Shown: positions 41,456 through 49,546 of the stretch, piece after piece
Layout: each line of letters opens with the position of its first letter
Numbering within the stretch: position 1 is the stretch's first letter
Origin: SIG220 sp045615545
GTDB taxonomy: Bacteria > Bacillota_I > Bacilli_A > RFN20 > CAG-826
Reading direction: 5' to 3'
Assembly: GCA_045615545.1 (NCBI GenBank)
Contig: JAZLFA010000041.1
Location: forward strand, 1-51,983
DNA length: 51,983 nt
Position numbers and translations under genes: made by a program
Notes under the pieces: model-generated
The model's input: only the letters and a program-made list of their open reading frames with translations
Databases searched by the model: none
Told to the model about the DNA's origin: nothing

Positions 41456-43099
41456 ATGAAAATTGATGCTAAACAACTTATCGAAGCTTTAGAAGCAATC
41501 GAAGTTAGCAAAGGAATCAGCCGTGAAACCGTACTTGCGGCTTTAGAAGATGCGATGTGTCGTGCTTATCGTAAAGAATTAGGTGGCGACGATGCTGATG
41601 TACGTGTAAACATTGATTTAGAACAGGGAAGTATTGATATGTTCCATGTTTTAAATGTTGTTAAAGAAGTCGAAGATGATTTCTTAGAGATTAGTGAAGA
41701 AGACGCTAATAAACAAGATGGAAGTAAAAAATATCTCGCCGGAGATGAATTCTTTATTCCAGCTCCAGTAGCAACTTTAAAAAATGCTACATTAATGTCT
41801 ATTAAGTCGATCATGAAACAAAAATTTGCTGAAGTTGAAAGAGGAATTCTTTATGAAGCCTTTAAAGACAAGATTGGAACAATGATCACTGGTAGAGTGG
41901 AAACAATGGATGAAAAAGGTGCCTCCGTTAATATTGGTAGAACAAGTGTTTTCCTTCCAAGAAAAGAAATGATTGGCGATGAGAAGTTTGTTAATGGCGA
42001 TAATATTAAATTATTTGTTAATGACGTTGCTAGTGGCACCAAAGGTGCCCATATCCAAGTTTCTCGTGCTAACGAAGGATTCTTGAAAGCATTATTCTTT
42101 GAAGAAATTGGTGATATATATAACGGCAATATTGAAATTATTCGTATTACTCGTCAAGCAAATGAAAGAAGTAAAGTTGCTGTTTTTGCAAACGATCCAA
42201 ATATCGATCCTGCTGGAGCATGCATTGGTCCAAATGGTAGTCGTATTCAAAAGATTGTTGGCCAATTAGGTAATGGTGTAACAAAAGAAAAGGTTGATGT
42301 TATTTGTTATTATGAAAATCCAATCTTATTTATTGTTGAAGCTTTAAAACCTGCTCGTATTGCTGGATTAGTGGTTAATGAAGAAGATAAATCATCTATT
42401 GTCGTTGTTAAAGATGACTCCTTATCTTTAGCAATTGGTAAAAAAGGTGTTAACGTTCGTTTAGCTGCTAAATTAACTGGCTATAAGATTGATATTAAAA
42501 CTGAAACAGATGCTTTAAATGAAGGATTTGAATTCACATCAATTGATGATGTTAATTCTATGTTGGTTGCTTATAAAGCAACTCGTATCAGCGAAGCTCA
42601 AAAAGCAAGTATCGTTTCTTCTAATGAAATCTTGCCTGGACTTCCAGAAGGATATGTTGCTCCACAAGCTCGTGTTTATGAAGAAGAAAAATCCGATATG
42701 GATGAAGTTTTACTTGAACAAAGCGAAAGCGAAGATATTGAAATTAGTGTTGAACCAGTTAAAGAAGAAACTGTTAAAGAAAATGAACCAACAGTGGAAG
42801 TTACAACTGTTAAGACAACAACCTCGTTAAGCGATCTTGAAAGAAGCTTAGAAGCTGAATCAAGTAAGGCTAATAGAAAAGAATCTAAGAAGTCTTATAA
42901 AAAACCTAAAGTTGAAGAGACTAAAGAAGAAAAGAAAGTCACAACAACCGTTGATCCAAAGAATCAAATGTCTATTTACACTGAAGAAGAACTCAAACAA
43001 CAAGCTCTCGAAGATGCAGAACTTGCAAATGAAGATGCTTATGAAGAAGATGACATCGATTACGATGAATACGACGATTATTACGATGACGAAAAATAA
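41456..43099 (+). CDS. nusA: Transcription termination/antitermination factor NusA
   Basis: 547 aa. N-terminal RNAP-binding domain (1-125; KGISRETVLAALEDAM), S1 domain (about 135-200; MITGRVETMDEKGASVNI), KH1 and KH2 (about 230-350; DPAGACIGPNGSRI and SLAIGKKGVNVRLAAKLTGYKIDI). A ~200-residue acidic, lysine-rich tail follows (about 350-547), ending in a D/E/Y-rich stretch. Firmicute NusA usually stops near 370-400, so the tail is an unusual disordered extension. SD AAGGAGT. It overlaps nothing and is followed by ylxR after 5 nt. Confidence 0.95.
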   Translation: MKIDAKQLIEALEAIEVSKGISRETVLAALEDAMCRAYRKELGGDDADVRVNIDLEQGSIDMFHVLNVVKEVEDDFLEISEEDANKQDGSKKYLAGDEFFIPAPVATLKNATLMSIKSIMKQKFAEVERGILYEAFKDKIGTMITGRVETMDEKGASVNIGRTSVFLPRKEMIGDEKFVNGDNIKLFVNDVASGTKGAHIQVSRANEGFLKALFFEEIGDIYNGNIEIIRITRQANERSKVAVFANDPNIDPAGACIGPNGSRIQKIVGQLGNGVTKEKVDVICYYENPILFIVEALKPARIAGLVVNEEDKSSIVVVKDDSLSLAIGKKGVNVRLAAKLTGYKIDIKTETDALNEGFEFTSIDDVNSMLVAYKATRISEAQKASIVSSNEILPGLPEGYVAPQARVYEEEKSDMDEVLLEQSESEDIEISVEPVKEETVKENEPTVEVTTVKTTTSLSDLERSLEAESSKANRKESKKSYKKPKVEETKEEKKVTTTVDPKNQMSIYTEEELKQQALEDAELANEDAYEEDDIDYDEYDDYYDDEK

Positions 43100-43104
43100 T
43101 TAAT

Positions 43105-43350
43105 ATGATTTCTTTACGTACCTGCGCTTATTCTTATAAAAAAGATATAAAAACAAATTTCCTTCGAGTTGTAAAACTTCCTGATGGAACAATAAAAGTC
43201 GATAAATATCAAAATATAAAAGGACGTGGCGCTTACTTGTGTAAGGATAAAAATATTATTGAGTTAGCTGAAGCTAAAAATAGCTTAGCTCGCGTATTAA
43301 GAAGTAGTGTTGATAAGCAAATATATGATGAATTATTAACACTTCTATAG
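43105..43350 (+). CDS. ylxR: YlxR-family RNA-binding protein (DUF448)
   Basis: 81 aa. Family core LRTCAYSYKK (usually RTCVACR), LRVVKLPDGTIKVD, and the GRGAYLC motif near 52 are present; the C-terminal helix has the KNSLARVLR pattern. YlxR sits between nusA and infB in most Firmicutes and is thought to bind RNA or act as a nucleoid-associated regulator. No SD; starts 5 nt after nusA stop (coupled). The L7Ae-like ylxQ gene that usually follows is absent. Stop TAG. Confidence 0.9.
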   Translation: MISLRTCAYSYKKDIKTNFLRVVKLPDGTIKVDKYQNIKGRGAYLCKDKNIIELAEAKNSLARVLRSSVDKQIYDELLTLL

Positions 43351-43361
43351 GAGGGAAAGTT

Positions 43362-45197
43362 ATGGGAAAAAATAAGTTTAATGGACCAGATCGTGAGACA
43401 AACGTCTCCACTAAAGTTAGTGCTGATAAGGTAAAAACTAAAGTTAATGGTGGTGTGTTTGTTTATACTGGTAATATCTCTACTAGCGCTCTTGCTAGTG
43501 CAATTAATGTTCCAGTTGCCGACATCATTAAATTCTTATTTATGCAAGGCAAAATGATTACCATCAATACAATTCTTGATGATGAACTAATTGGCTTAAT
43601 TTGTTTGGAATTTGGTTATGATTTCCAAAAGAAAACCATTGTTGAAGCTGAAAATTTTGAAGAATTAGTAATTAATGATGACCCTTCTAAATTAAAAGAA
43701 AGACCAGCTGTTGTTACTATTATGGGACATGTTGACCATGGTAAAACAACATTAATTGATGCGATTAGAAATTCTAATCTTGTCGCTGGCGAAGTTGGTG
43801 GCATCTCGCAAGAAATAGGTGCTTATCAAAAAGAAATCAATGGTAAAAAAATTACCTTTATTGATACTCCTGGACACGAAGCATTTACCGCAATGCGTAG
43901 CCGCGGCGCTAGTGTCACTGATATTGTTGTTTTGGTTGTTGCTGCTGATGATGGAGTTATGCCTCAAACGATTGAAGCTATAGATCATGCTAAAGCAGCA
44001 CAAGTCCCTATTATTGTCGCAATCAATAAAATGGATAAACCAGGTGCAGATCCAGATAGAGTTAAAACTGAATTAATGCAGCATGATGTTATTGCCGAAG
44101 AATATGGCGGTGATGTTATTTGCGTTGAAATTTCTGCTAAGCAGAAAAAAGGTATTTCTGATTTATTAGAAAATATCATTTTAGTGGCCGAAATGAAAGA
44201 ACTCAAAGCTAATCCTGATCGATACGCAATGGGAACTGTATTAGAGGCCAAACTTGATAAAAATGAAGGTCCAAAAGCTACATTATTAATCCAAAATGGA
44301 ACCTTAAGAGAAGGTGACTATCTTGTTGTTGGTTCTTCTTATGGAAAAGCTAGAAGATTAACTAACGAATTTAATAAAGTTTTAAAAGAATGTTTACCAA
44401 GTACACCAGTAGCGGTTATTGGCTTAAGTGAAGTGCCTGAAGCTGGTGATCGTTTTATGGCCTTCTCACTTGAAAGTGAAGCAAGAGAAATTGCGGAAAA
44501 ACGTCGTTTAATTAAAGAAAGCAAAACTAGAAACGCAACAAGCGCTGCTAGCTTAGATGATTTGATTAATCTTGCAAAAGAAGGTACTATTAAAAACTTT
44601 AATATTATTATTAAAGCTGATTCAACAGGTAGTGCGGAAGCAGTTAAAGCTAGCTTAGAGAAATTATCTAATGATGAAATTAAAATTAATATTGTTCGTG
44701 CAAGTAGTGGCGCAATCACTCAATCTGATGTTCTTTTAGCAAGTGCATCTCACGCGATTATTTATGGTTTTAATGTAAGACCTGATTCATTAACAAGAGC
44801 GAAAGCGGAAGAAGAAAAAGTTGAGATTCGTTTACATCGTATTATTTATGCGTTAATTGAAGAAATTCAAGCTGCGATGAAAGGTATGGAAACTCGCGAA
44901 TTAACAGAAAAAGTAACTGGACAAGCTGAAATTAGAAAATTATTTAAAGTATCTAAAGTTGGTACCATCGCGGGTTGTATGATTACTGATGGTGTTATTA
45001 AGAATGAATCAAGTATTCGCTTGATTAGAGAAGGCGTTATTGTTTACGAAGGTAAACTAGCATCCTTACAAAGAGGTAAAGATATCGCAAAAGAAGTCAA
45101 AGCAGGCTTTGAATGTGGTATGTTAATTGAAAATTATAATGATATTAAGGAAAATGATATCATTGAAGGCTATGAAATGGTGGAGGAAGCTGAGTAA
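43362..45197 (+). CDS. infB: Translation initiation factor IF-2
   Basis: 611 aa, a compact IF-2. IF2_N domain near 30-80, then the GTPase: G1 GHVDHGKTT (near 120), G3 DTPGHEAF, G4 NKMD, G5 SAK. Domains II, III and C2 follow through VSKVGTIAGCMITDG near 530. It delivers fMet-tRNA to the 30S complex. The N-terminal extension before IF2_N is very short compared with the long charged arms of many IF-2s. SD AGGAGGG. The stop overlaps the rbfA start (TAATG). Confidence 0.97.
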   Translation: MGKNKFNGPDRETNVSTKVSADKVKTKVNGGVFVYTGNISTSALASAINVPVADIIKFLFMQGKMITINTILDDELIGLICLEFGYDFQKKTIVEAENFEELVINDDPSKLKERPAVVTIMGHVDHGKTTLIDAIRNSNLVAGEVGGISQEIGAYQKEINGKKITFIDTPGHEAFTAMRSRGASVTDIVVLVVAADDGVMPQTIEAIDHAKAAQVPIIVAINKMDKPGADPDRVKTELMQHDVIAEEYGGDVICVEISAKQKKGISDLLENIILVAEMKELKANPDRYAMGTVLEAKLDKNEGPKATLLIQNGTLREGDYLVVGSSYGKARRLTNEFNKVLKECLPSTPVAVIGLSEVPEAGDRFMAFSLESEAREIAEKRRLIKESKTRNATSAASLDDLINLAKEGTIKNFNIIIKADSTGSAEAVKASLEKLSNDEIKINIVRASSGAITQSDVLLASASHAIIYGFNVRPDSLTRAKAEEEKVEIRLHRIIYALIEEIQAAMKGMETRELTEKVTGQAEIRKLFKVSKVGTIAGCMITDGVIKNESSIRLIREGVIVYEGKLASLQRGKDIAKEVKAGFECGMLIENYNDIKENDIIEGYEMVEEAE

Positions 45198-45535
45198 TGG
45201 CTTCTAGACAAGAAAGACTTGAAACAGTAATTAAGAAAGATATCATAGATATCATTACTTTTAAGTTACAAAATCCAAAACTCGGATTTTTAACTATTAC
45301 AGATGTTATTGTTTCTAAAGATTTTTCTCACGCGAAAGTATTAGTGAGTTTTTATTTTGAAAAAGATAAAAAAACTGGTATTGATATTTTAAATAAAGCA
45401 AAAGGCTTTATTCGTAGTGAATTGGCCCATAAACTTGATACTCGTAGATGTCCTGATATTACTTTTGAACTAGATGAAGGATATGAAGAAGTGGCTCGTA
45501 TTGAAGCTGCATTAGAAAGAGGGAAGCATAAATAA
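45197..45535 (+). CDS. rbfA: Ribosome-binding factor A
   Basis: 112 aa, normal size, single KH-type domain with LGFLTITDVIVSKDFSHAKVLVSF near 29-52 and IRSELAHKLDTRRCPDITFELDEG near 73-96. RbfA binds 30S precursors near the 16S 5' end. It starts in a 1-nt overlap with infB, with GGAGG 7 nt further upstream inside infB. Its own stop again overlaps the next ATG (TAATG). Confidence 0.95.
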   Translation: MASRQERLETVIKKDIIDIITFKLQNPKLGFLTITDVIVSKDFSHAKVLVSFYFEKDKKTGIDILNKAKGFIRSELAHKLDTRRCPDITFELDEGYEEVARIEAALERGKHK

Positions 45536-46050
45536 TGAAAGCCGTTATTGTTACTGATATGTTATATGATTTTATTTACGGCGCTCTTAAATGTGAACGT
45601 GCAGTTAAAATCATTAAACCTATACAAAAACTTTTAGAAAAAGCCCATAAAGAAAAGTGGGTCATTTGTTATGTTAATGATACACATGATAAAACAGATC
45701 GTGAATTAGCGATATGGGGAGAGCACGCCATGCGTGGTTCTAGTGGCAATAGAGTTATTGATGAACTAAAACCAATTAATGGTGATAAAGTGTTTGAAAA
45801 GCATTATTATAGTGCATTTGTTAATACTGGATTAGATGAATATCTTAAGGCTAATAATGTTGATGAAATTATTATTGTTGGGGTTCAAGCTCATATATGT
45901 GTTTTGAATACATCAGCAAGCGCTTATAATTTGGGGTACAAAATAAAAGCTCCAAGTAACTGTATTGAAGCTTTTGATCAAGCTAGTTATGATATGGCAA
46001 TGAAATACATTAGCGATTTTTACGCTGTTGATATTTCTCCAATAAAATAA
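45535..46050 (+). CDS. Isochorismatase/nicotinamidase-like cysteine hydrolase
   Basis: 171 aa. Catalytic Asp8 (VTDMLYDF), Lys in FEKHYYSAF (near 87) and Cys in GVQAHICVLNT (near 122) give the D-K-C triad of the isochorismatase-like family; HDKTD near 50 and the aromatic YYSAF are consistent with nicotinamidase-type members, but substrate is not certain. It overlaps rbfA by one base, so it has been added to the nusA-infB-rbfA operon, an unusual position. It ends 6 nt before the stop of the convergent TtcA-like gene with no terminator in the gap. Confidence 0.82.
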   Translation: MKAVIVTDMLYDFIYGALKCERAVKIIKPIQKLLEKAHKEKWVICYVNDTHDKTDRELAIWGEHAMRGSSGNRVIDELKPINGDKVFEKHYYSAFVNTGLDEYLKANNVDEIIIVGVQAHICVLNTSASAYNLGYKIKAPSNCIEAFDQASYDMAMKYISDFYAVDISPIK

Positions 46051-46056
46051 CCTATA

Positions 46057-47244
46057 TTAATAAAATTTTTCCATTTCAATATGTTTGATATTGGCTTCCA
46101 TAAATGGGGAGCCTTTTTCTTTAAAACCTAATGAAGTATAGAAATCTTTTAAATGATACATCGCGTGTAAATATACTCTTACAGGATTATATCTAGCACC
46201 AATAAGATCGCTTAGATATTTAATTACTTGGCTAGCGTATTTCTTGTCACGATATTCTTTTTTAACCGCAACTCTTTCAATTTTTATTCCATTTTCAAAT
46301 ATTCTATACCTAATTGTGCCTATAGGTATTTCGTTTAAATATATTAAAAAGCTTTTTGCTTGATATTCTTCTTTTAAGATAAATTCATCTTCACTTGATA
46401 TAGCCATTTCTTTAACGAACACTTCGTTTCTAATTTCGTGCATAATACTAGCATCTATAGAAGATAATACTGGTTTTATTGTTAACCCACAATTATTGAC
46501 TTGATAGTAGATTTCTTTATCCCAAATATCTTCTTTTTCATAATTATCTAACATCGTTAAAAAGTTTTCTTTTGCGAAAGGATATTTTTTATATATATCA
46601 TTTAATAATTCTTTTATTTCTTCTCTAGAAGTATGTTTATCAGCAGGACAAATAGAGTCCATCACTGGAAGATTTTCTTCTTTACATAAACGTTTGATAT
46701 CGTTTTCTCTTACTAGGGATAATGGTCTAATAAATTCAATGTCTGCTTTTTCTAAGTGCATCTTTGGAGAGAATGTCGCTATTCTTCCGCCAAATATCTC
46801 ATTCATAAATAATGTTTCAACTGCATCGTCTGCGTGATGTGCGAACGCCACTTTGTTATAACCTAATTGGTTTGCCACTTTATTAATCGCGGCCTTTTTC
46901 ATTTTTGAACAAATAGAACAAGGTAAATGTTTATCATCATCCTTGTTGGCTTTTAGAATTGGATAAACTTCTTTTGCATCAGCAACTATTAATGATAAAC
47001 CAAGTGATTCGCACCATTTTGTTAGTGGAGTTGCATCAAACCCATCAAATCCTAAATCTAAAATTACAGGTTGGATTACAAAATCTGTATGTGAAAATTT
47101 TTGATATAAACATAACGCATATGTGAGGGCTAATGAATCTTTCCCACCCGAAAGACCAACAACAATCTTATCGCCATGATTAATTAAATTATATTTTTGA
47201 TCTGCTTTTCTTATGCAGGCTAAAACTGTTCTAATAGCTTTCAT
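46057..47244 (-). CDS. TtcA-like tRNA thiolase fused to a GNAT acetyltransferase
   Basis: 395 aa. Residues 1-245: PP-loop ATPase with SGGKDS (32-37), C109/C112 (CSIC) and C199 (SICPADKH), HHADDAVETL near 136, matching TtcA, which 2-thiolates C32 of tRNA using an Fe-S cluster. Residues about 255-395: GNAT/ElaA-like domain (IRNEVFVKEM, PIGTIRYRIF, IERVAVKKEYRDKKYASQVI, LYTSLGFKEKG-type end). An upstream in-frame TTG at 47262 exists, but the ATG at 47244, with GATAAT 6 nt before it and no SD, is preferred and predicts a leaderless mRNA. It is divergent from truB. Confidence 0.88.
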   Translation of the reverse strand: MKAIRTVLACIRKADQKYNLINHGDKIVVGLSGGKDSLALTYALCLYQKFSHTDFVIQPVILDLGFDGFDATPLTKWCESLGLSLIVADAKEVYPILKANKDDDKHLPCSICSKMKKAAINKVANQLGYNKVAFAHHADDAVETLFMNEIFGGRIATFSPKMHLEKADIEFIRPLSLVRENDIKRLCKEENLPVMDSICPADKHTSREEIKELLNDIYKKYPFAKENFLTMLDNYEKEDIWDKEIYYQVNNCGLTIKPVLSSIDASIMHEIRNEVFVKEMAISSEDEFILKEEYQAKSFLIYLNEIPIGTIRYRIFENGIKIERVAVKKEYRDKKYASQVIKYLSDLIGARYNPVRVYLHAMYHLKDFYTSLGFKEKGSPFMEANIKHIEMEKFY

Positions 47245-47250
47245 GCCTAT

Positions 47251-47256
47251 ATTATC
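47251..47256 (-). promoter_or_regulatory. -10 box of the TtcA-GNAT gene (likely leaderless)
   Basis: Minus-strand GATAAT, 6 nt before the ATG, no SD and only a weak -35. Confidence 0.4.
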
Positions 47257-47299
47257 TAACAATAATATATAACTTTCATTAATTTTTCTTATGAATTAT

Positions 47300-47305
47300 T
47301 ATAAT
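47300..47305 (+). promoter_or_regulatory. -10 box of truB (likely leaderless)
   Basis: Perfect TATAAT, 6 nt before the ATG, no SD. It is back-to-back with the divergent TtcA-GNAT promoter. Confidence 0.55.
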
Positions 47306-47311
47306 TAAGTA

Positions 47312-48163
47312 ATGGATGGATTTATTTATATAAATAAAGAAGTAGGATGGACAAGCCGTGATGTATGTAACAAAATACAAAGTATTTTTCATACACGTAA
47401 GGTTGGTCATATTGGCACACTTGATCCATTCGCGACTGGTTTACTTGTTGTAACTATTGGTAAAGGGACAAAAGCTGGTAGATTTTTAGAAGATGCTTAT
47501 AAAGAATATGAAGCAGAACTTGTTTTAGGAAAGAAAACATCAACCGGAGATTTAACCGGCGAAATTATTGAATCCAAAAAAATCCCAGCTTTATCCAAAG
47601 AACAAATTATTGAAGTATTAAAAAGTTTTGTTGGTGAATATAAACAAATTCCTCCTATGACAAGCGCTTTAAAAATTAATGGTCAAACATTGTATAAATT
47701 AGCTCACGAAGGAAAGAATATTGAACGTCAAGCAAGAAGTGTCTTTGTTAACTCTATTGAATTAACTTCGTTTGATGGAAATGTAATTAAATTTAAATGT
47801 AATGTTTCCAAAGGAACGTACATAAGAACATTAGGCGAAGATATTGCTGAAAAATTAGGTAGTGTGGGTTATTTGCGATTATTAAATAGAACCGCTATTG
47901 CTAACATAAAAGTGAGCGAATCAAAATACATTTCTGAGATTGGCCATAAAGATATTATTTCAATTAGTAAAGGACTTTCTCATATGCTGAAAGTGGTTGT
48001 TTCAGGATCGGAAATTGAGAAAGTTAAAAATGGTGTATCTTTATACTTTGATAAAATCAAAAATTGTGATATAATATTGATTACTACAGATGATGATCTT
48101 CCTTTAGCTGTATATGCTAGAAAAGAGAATGATCTATTCAGCTGTGTACGTGGTTTGTGGTAA
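47312..48163 (+). CDS. truB: tRNA pseudouridine(55) synthase TruB
   Basis: 283 aa. Catalytic D38 in HIGTLDPFATGLL, substrate motif YKQIPPMTSALKINGQTLYKLAHEG (near 109-133) and SKGTYIRTLGEDIA near 172. It makes the psi-55 of the tRNA T-loop. The position before ribF is classical, but the gene is separated from rbfA by two other genes here and has its own leaderless-type promoter. The stop overlaps ribF (TAATG). Confidence 0.95.
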   Translation: MDGFIYINKEVGWTSRDVCNKIQSIFHTRKVGHIGTLDPFATGLLVVTIGKGTKAGRFLEDAYKEYEAELVLGKKTSTGDLTGEIIESKKIPALSKEQIIEVLKSFVGEYKQIPPMTSALKINGQTLYKLAHEGKNIERQARSVFVNSIELTSFDGNVIKFKCNVSKGTYIRTLGEDIAEKLGSVGYLRLLNRTAIANIKVSESKYISEIGHKDIISISKGLSHMLKVVVSGSEIEKVKNGVSLYFDKIKNCDIILITTDDDLPLAVYARKENDLFSCVRGLW

Positions 48164-49071
48164 TGAAAATTATTGATTTTGATTTAACAAATGTTCCAAA
48201 TAATCTTGAACCTATGAATTTGTGTTTAGGTTATTTTGATGGTATGCATTTAGGACATCAAAAGATAATTAGTGAAGCAAAGAAAAATGGTGGTCCTGTT
48301 GGTGTATTAACATTCAATACATCACCTCATATTTTTATTGGTAGAGACTCAAATAAACGTTGCCTTACCAGTGTCGATGAAAGAGCGTTTTATTCTGAGC
48401 TATATGGTCTTGATTATTTATTAGTAATGCCATTTGATGAAGAAATAATGGCTACATCAAGATTAGATTTTGTTAATAACGTTTTAAAAATATTAAAACC
48501 AAAATCAATTTACTGCGGTGAAGATTACCATTTTGGTAAAGATGCTTTAGGCACTCCAACTTTTTTAAGCCATTATTTTGAGACACATACAGTTAATTTG
48601 GTGCAGCTTAAAGATAAAAAGATTTCAAGTAGAACAATTAGAGAATTAATTGGTTTGGGTGATATTAAATCTGCAATTAAATTAATGGGCCACTATTATC
48701 GAATTGGTGGTTATGTTGTTTCTGGAGAAAGAAACGGAAGAACAATTGGATTTCCAACCGCAAACTTAGATTTAGATTTTCCATATGTAATGCCAAAAGA
48801 AGGCGTTTATATGGGCTTTGCCTATATTCGTGATGCACAATATCTGGCAATGATTTGTATAGGAACCCATCCTACTTTTGGTGCACTTCAAATTCCAATT
48901 GTAGAAGTTCATATTATTGACTACTCTGATAATTTATATGGTGATTATCTATTTATAGATATTGTTGACTTTATTAGAGAAATAAATGTTTATCAAAATG
49001 TTGATGATCTTGTAAAACAACTAGAAAAAGATAAACAAAAAACAATTAATTGTTTGCAACTTAGCAAATAA
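48163..49071 (+). CDS. ribF: Bifunctional riboflavin kinase/FAD synthetase
   Basis: 302 aa. FAD synthetase half (1-180) with LGYFDGMHLGHQKII, and riboflavin kinase half (180-302) with GRTIGFPTANLDL. The frame is open to a GTG at 48157, but the ATG at 48163, overlapping the truB TAA by one base, is the natural coupled start; no separate SD. The rpsO promoter -35 lies inside its last codons. Confidence 0.94.
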   Translation: MKIIDFDLTNVPNNLEPMNLCLGYFDGMHLGHQKIISEAKKNGGPVGVLTFNTSPHIFIGRDSNKRCLTSVDERAFYSELYGLDYLLVMPFDEEIMATSRLDFVNNVLKILKPKSIYCGEDYHFGKDALGTPTFLSHYFETHTVNLVQLKDKKISSRTIRELIGLGDIKSAIKLMGHYYRIGGYVVSGERNGRTIGFPTANLDLDFPYVMPKEGVYMGFAYIRDAQYLAMICIGTHPTFGALQIPIVEVHIIDYSDNLYGDYLFIDIVDFIREINVYQNVDDLVKQLEKDKQKTINCLQLSK

Positions 49072-49082
49072 AAGCATATATT
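49054..49082 (+). promoter_or_regulatory. rpsO promoter
   Basis: -35 TTGCAA (49054-49059) within ribF, 17-nt spacer, -10 TATATT (49077-49082). The transcript would begin at the GG that opens the leader stem. Confidence 0.75.
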
Positions 49083-49088
49083 GTTTAA

Positions 49089-49144
49089 GGCAGCTTAATC
49101 GTAGATTTACGAATCCCTAACGTATTTCCAGGACTAAGCCAAGT
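49089..49144 (+). promoter_or_regulatory. Candidate S15 autoregulatory leader
   Basis: Directly after the promoter. GGC/GCC and TTA/TAA close a multibranch structure holding the perfect hairpin TCGTA-GATT-TACGA and a second small stem (CCT/AGG). It lies just before the AAGGGG SD of rpsO. S15-binding three-way-junction leaders are known before rpsO in several bacteria; this one is assigned by position and hand folding. Confidence 0.5.
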
Positions 49145-49165
49145 AAATGAAAGGGGAAAAAGACA

Positions 49166-49435
49166 ATGGCACTTTCTAAAGAAAGAAAAGCTGAATTAGT
49201 TAAGAAATTCGGTAAGAATGAAAAAGACACAGGTTCTGTTGAAGTTCAAATCGCATTATTAACTGAACAAATTAAAGCTTTAACTGAACACTTAAAGAAA
49301 AACCATAACGATGCGATGAGCAAACGTAGCTTACAAATCCTTGTCGGTCAAAGAAGAAGTTTATTAGACTATCTTATCAAAAATGATCGTGAAGGCTACT
49401 TCAAATTAATCGCTGAATTAGGATTAAGAAAATAA
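49166..49435 (+). CDS. rpsO: 30S ribosomal protein S15
   Basis: 89 aa, exact family length. Signature KNEKDTGSVEVQIALLTEQI near 16, LTEHLKKNHNDAMSKRSL near 38 and VGQRRSLLDYL near 60. S15 binds the 16S central three-way junction. SD AAAGGGG. Monocistronic between its own promoter and terminator, next to pnp as in many bacteria. Confidence 0.98.
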   Translation: MALSKERKAELVKKFGKNEKDTGSVEVQIALLTEQIKALTEHLKKNHNDAMSKRSLQILVGQRRSLLDYLIKNDREGYFKLIAELGLRK

Positions 49436-49453
49436 GATAAAAAGTTCTAAATT

Positions 49454-49479
49454 AACCGCATGTGATGTGCGGTTTTTTT
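49454..49479 (+). terminator. rpsO terminator
   Basis: AACCGCA/TGCGGTT stem, TGTGATG loop, seven-T tail. Confidence 0.93.
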
Positions 49480-49484
49480 ATTGT

Positions 49485-49512
49485 TTGCTTTTACTATGTA
49501 AGGTGGTAAAAT
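49485..49512 (+). promoter_or_regulatory. pnp promoter
   Basis: -35 TTGCTT (49485-49490), 16-nt spacer, extended -10 TGG-TAAAAT (49504-49512). Confidence 0.65.
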
Positions 49513-49546
49513 AAGAGACGTTGAAATTTATAGAGGTAAAAGAAAA

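Noticed and set aside
47245..47262. TTG start for the TtcA-GNAT gene
   Set aside because: It would add six residues upstream of the normal MKAIR start and has no SD; the ATG at 47244 sits 6 nt behind a -10-like box.
48157..48162. GTG start for ribF
   Set aside because: The ATG two codons later forms the TAATG overlap seen at several other junctions here.
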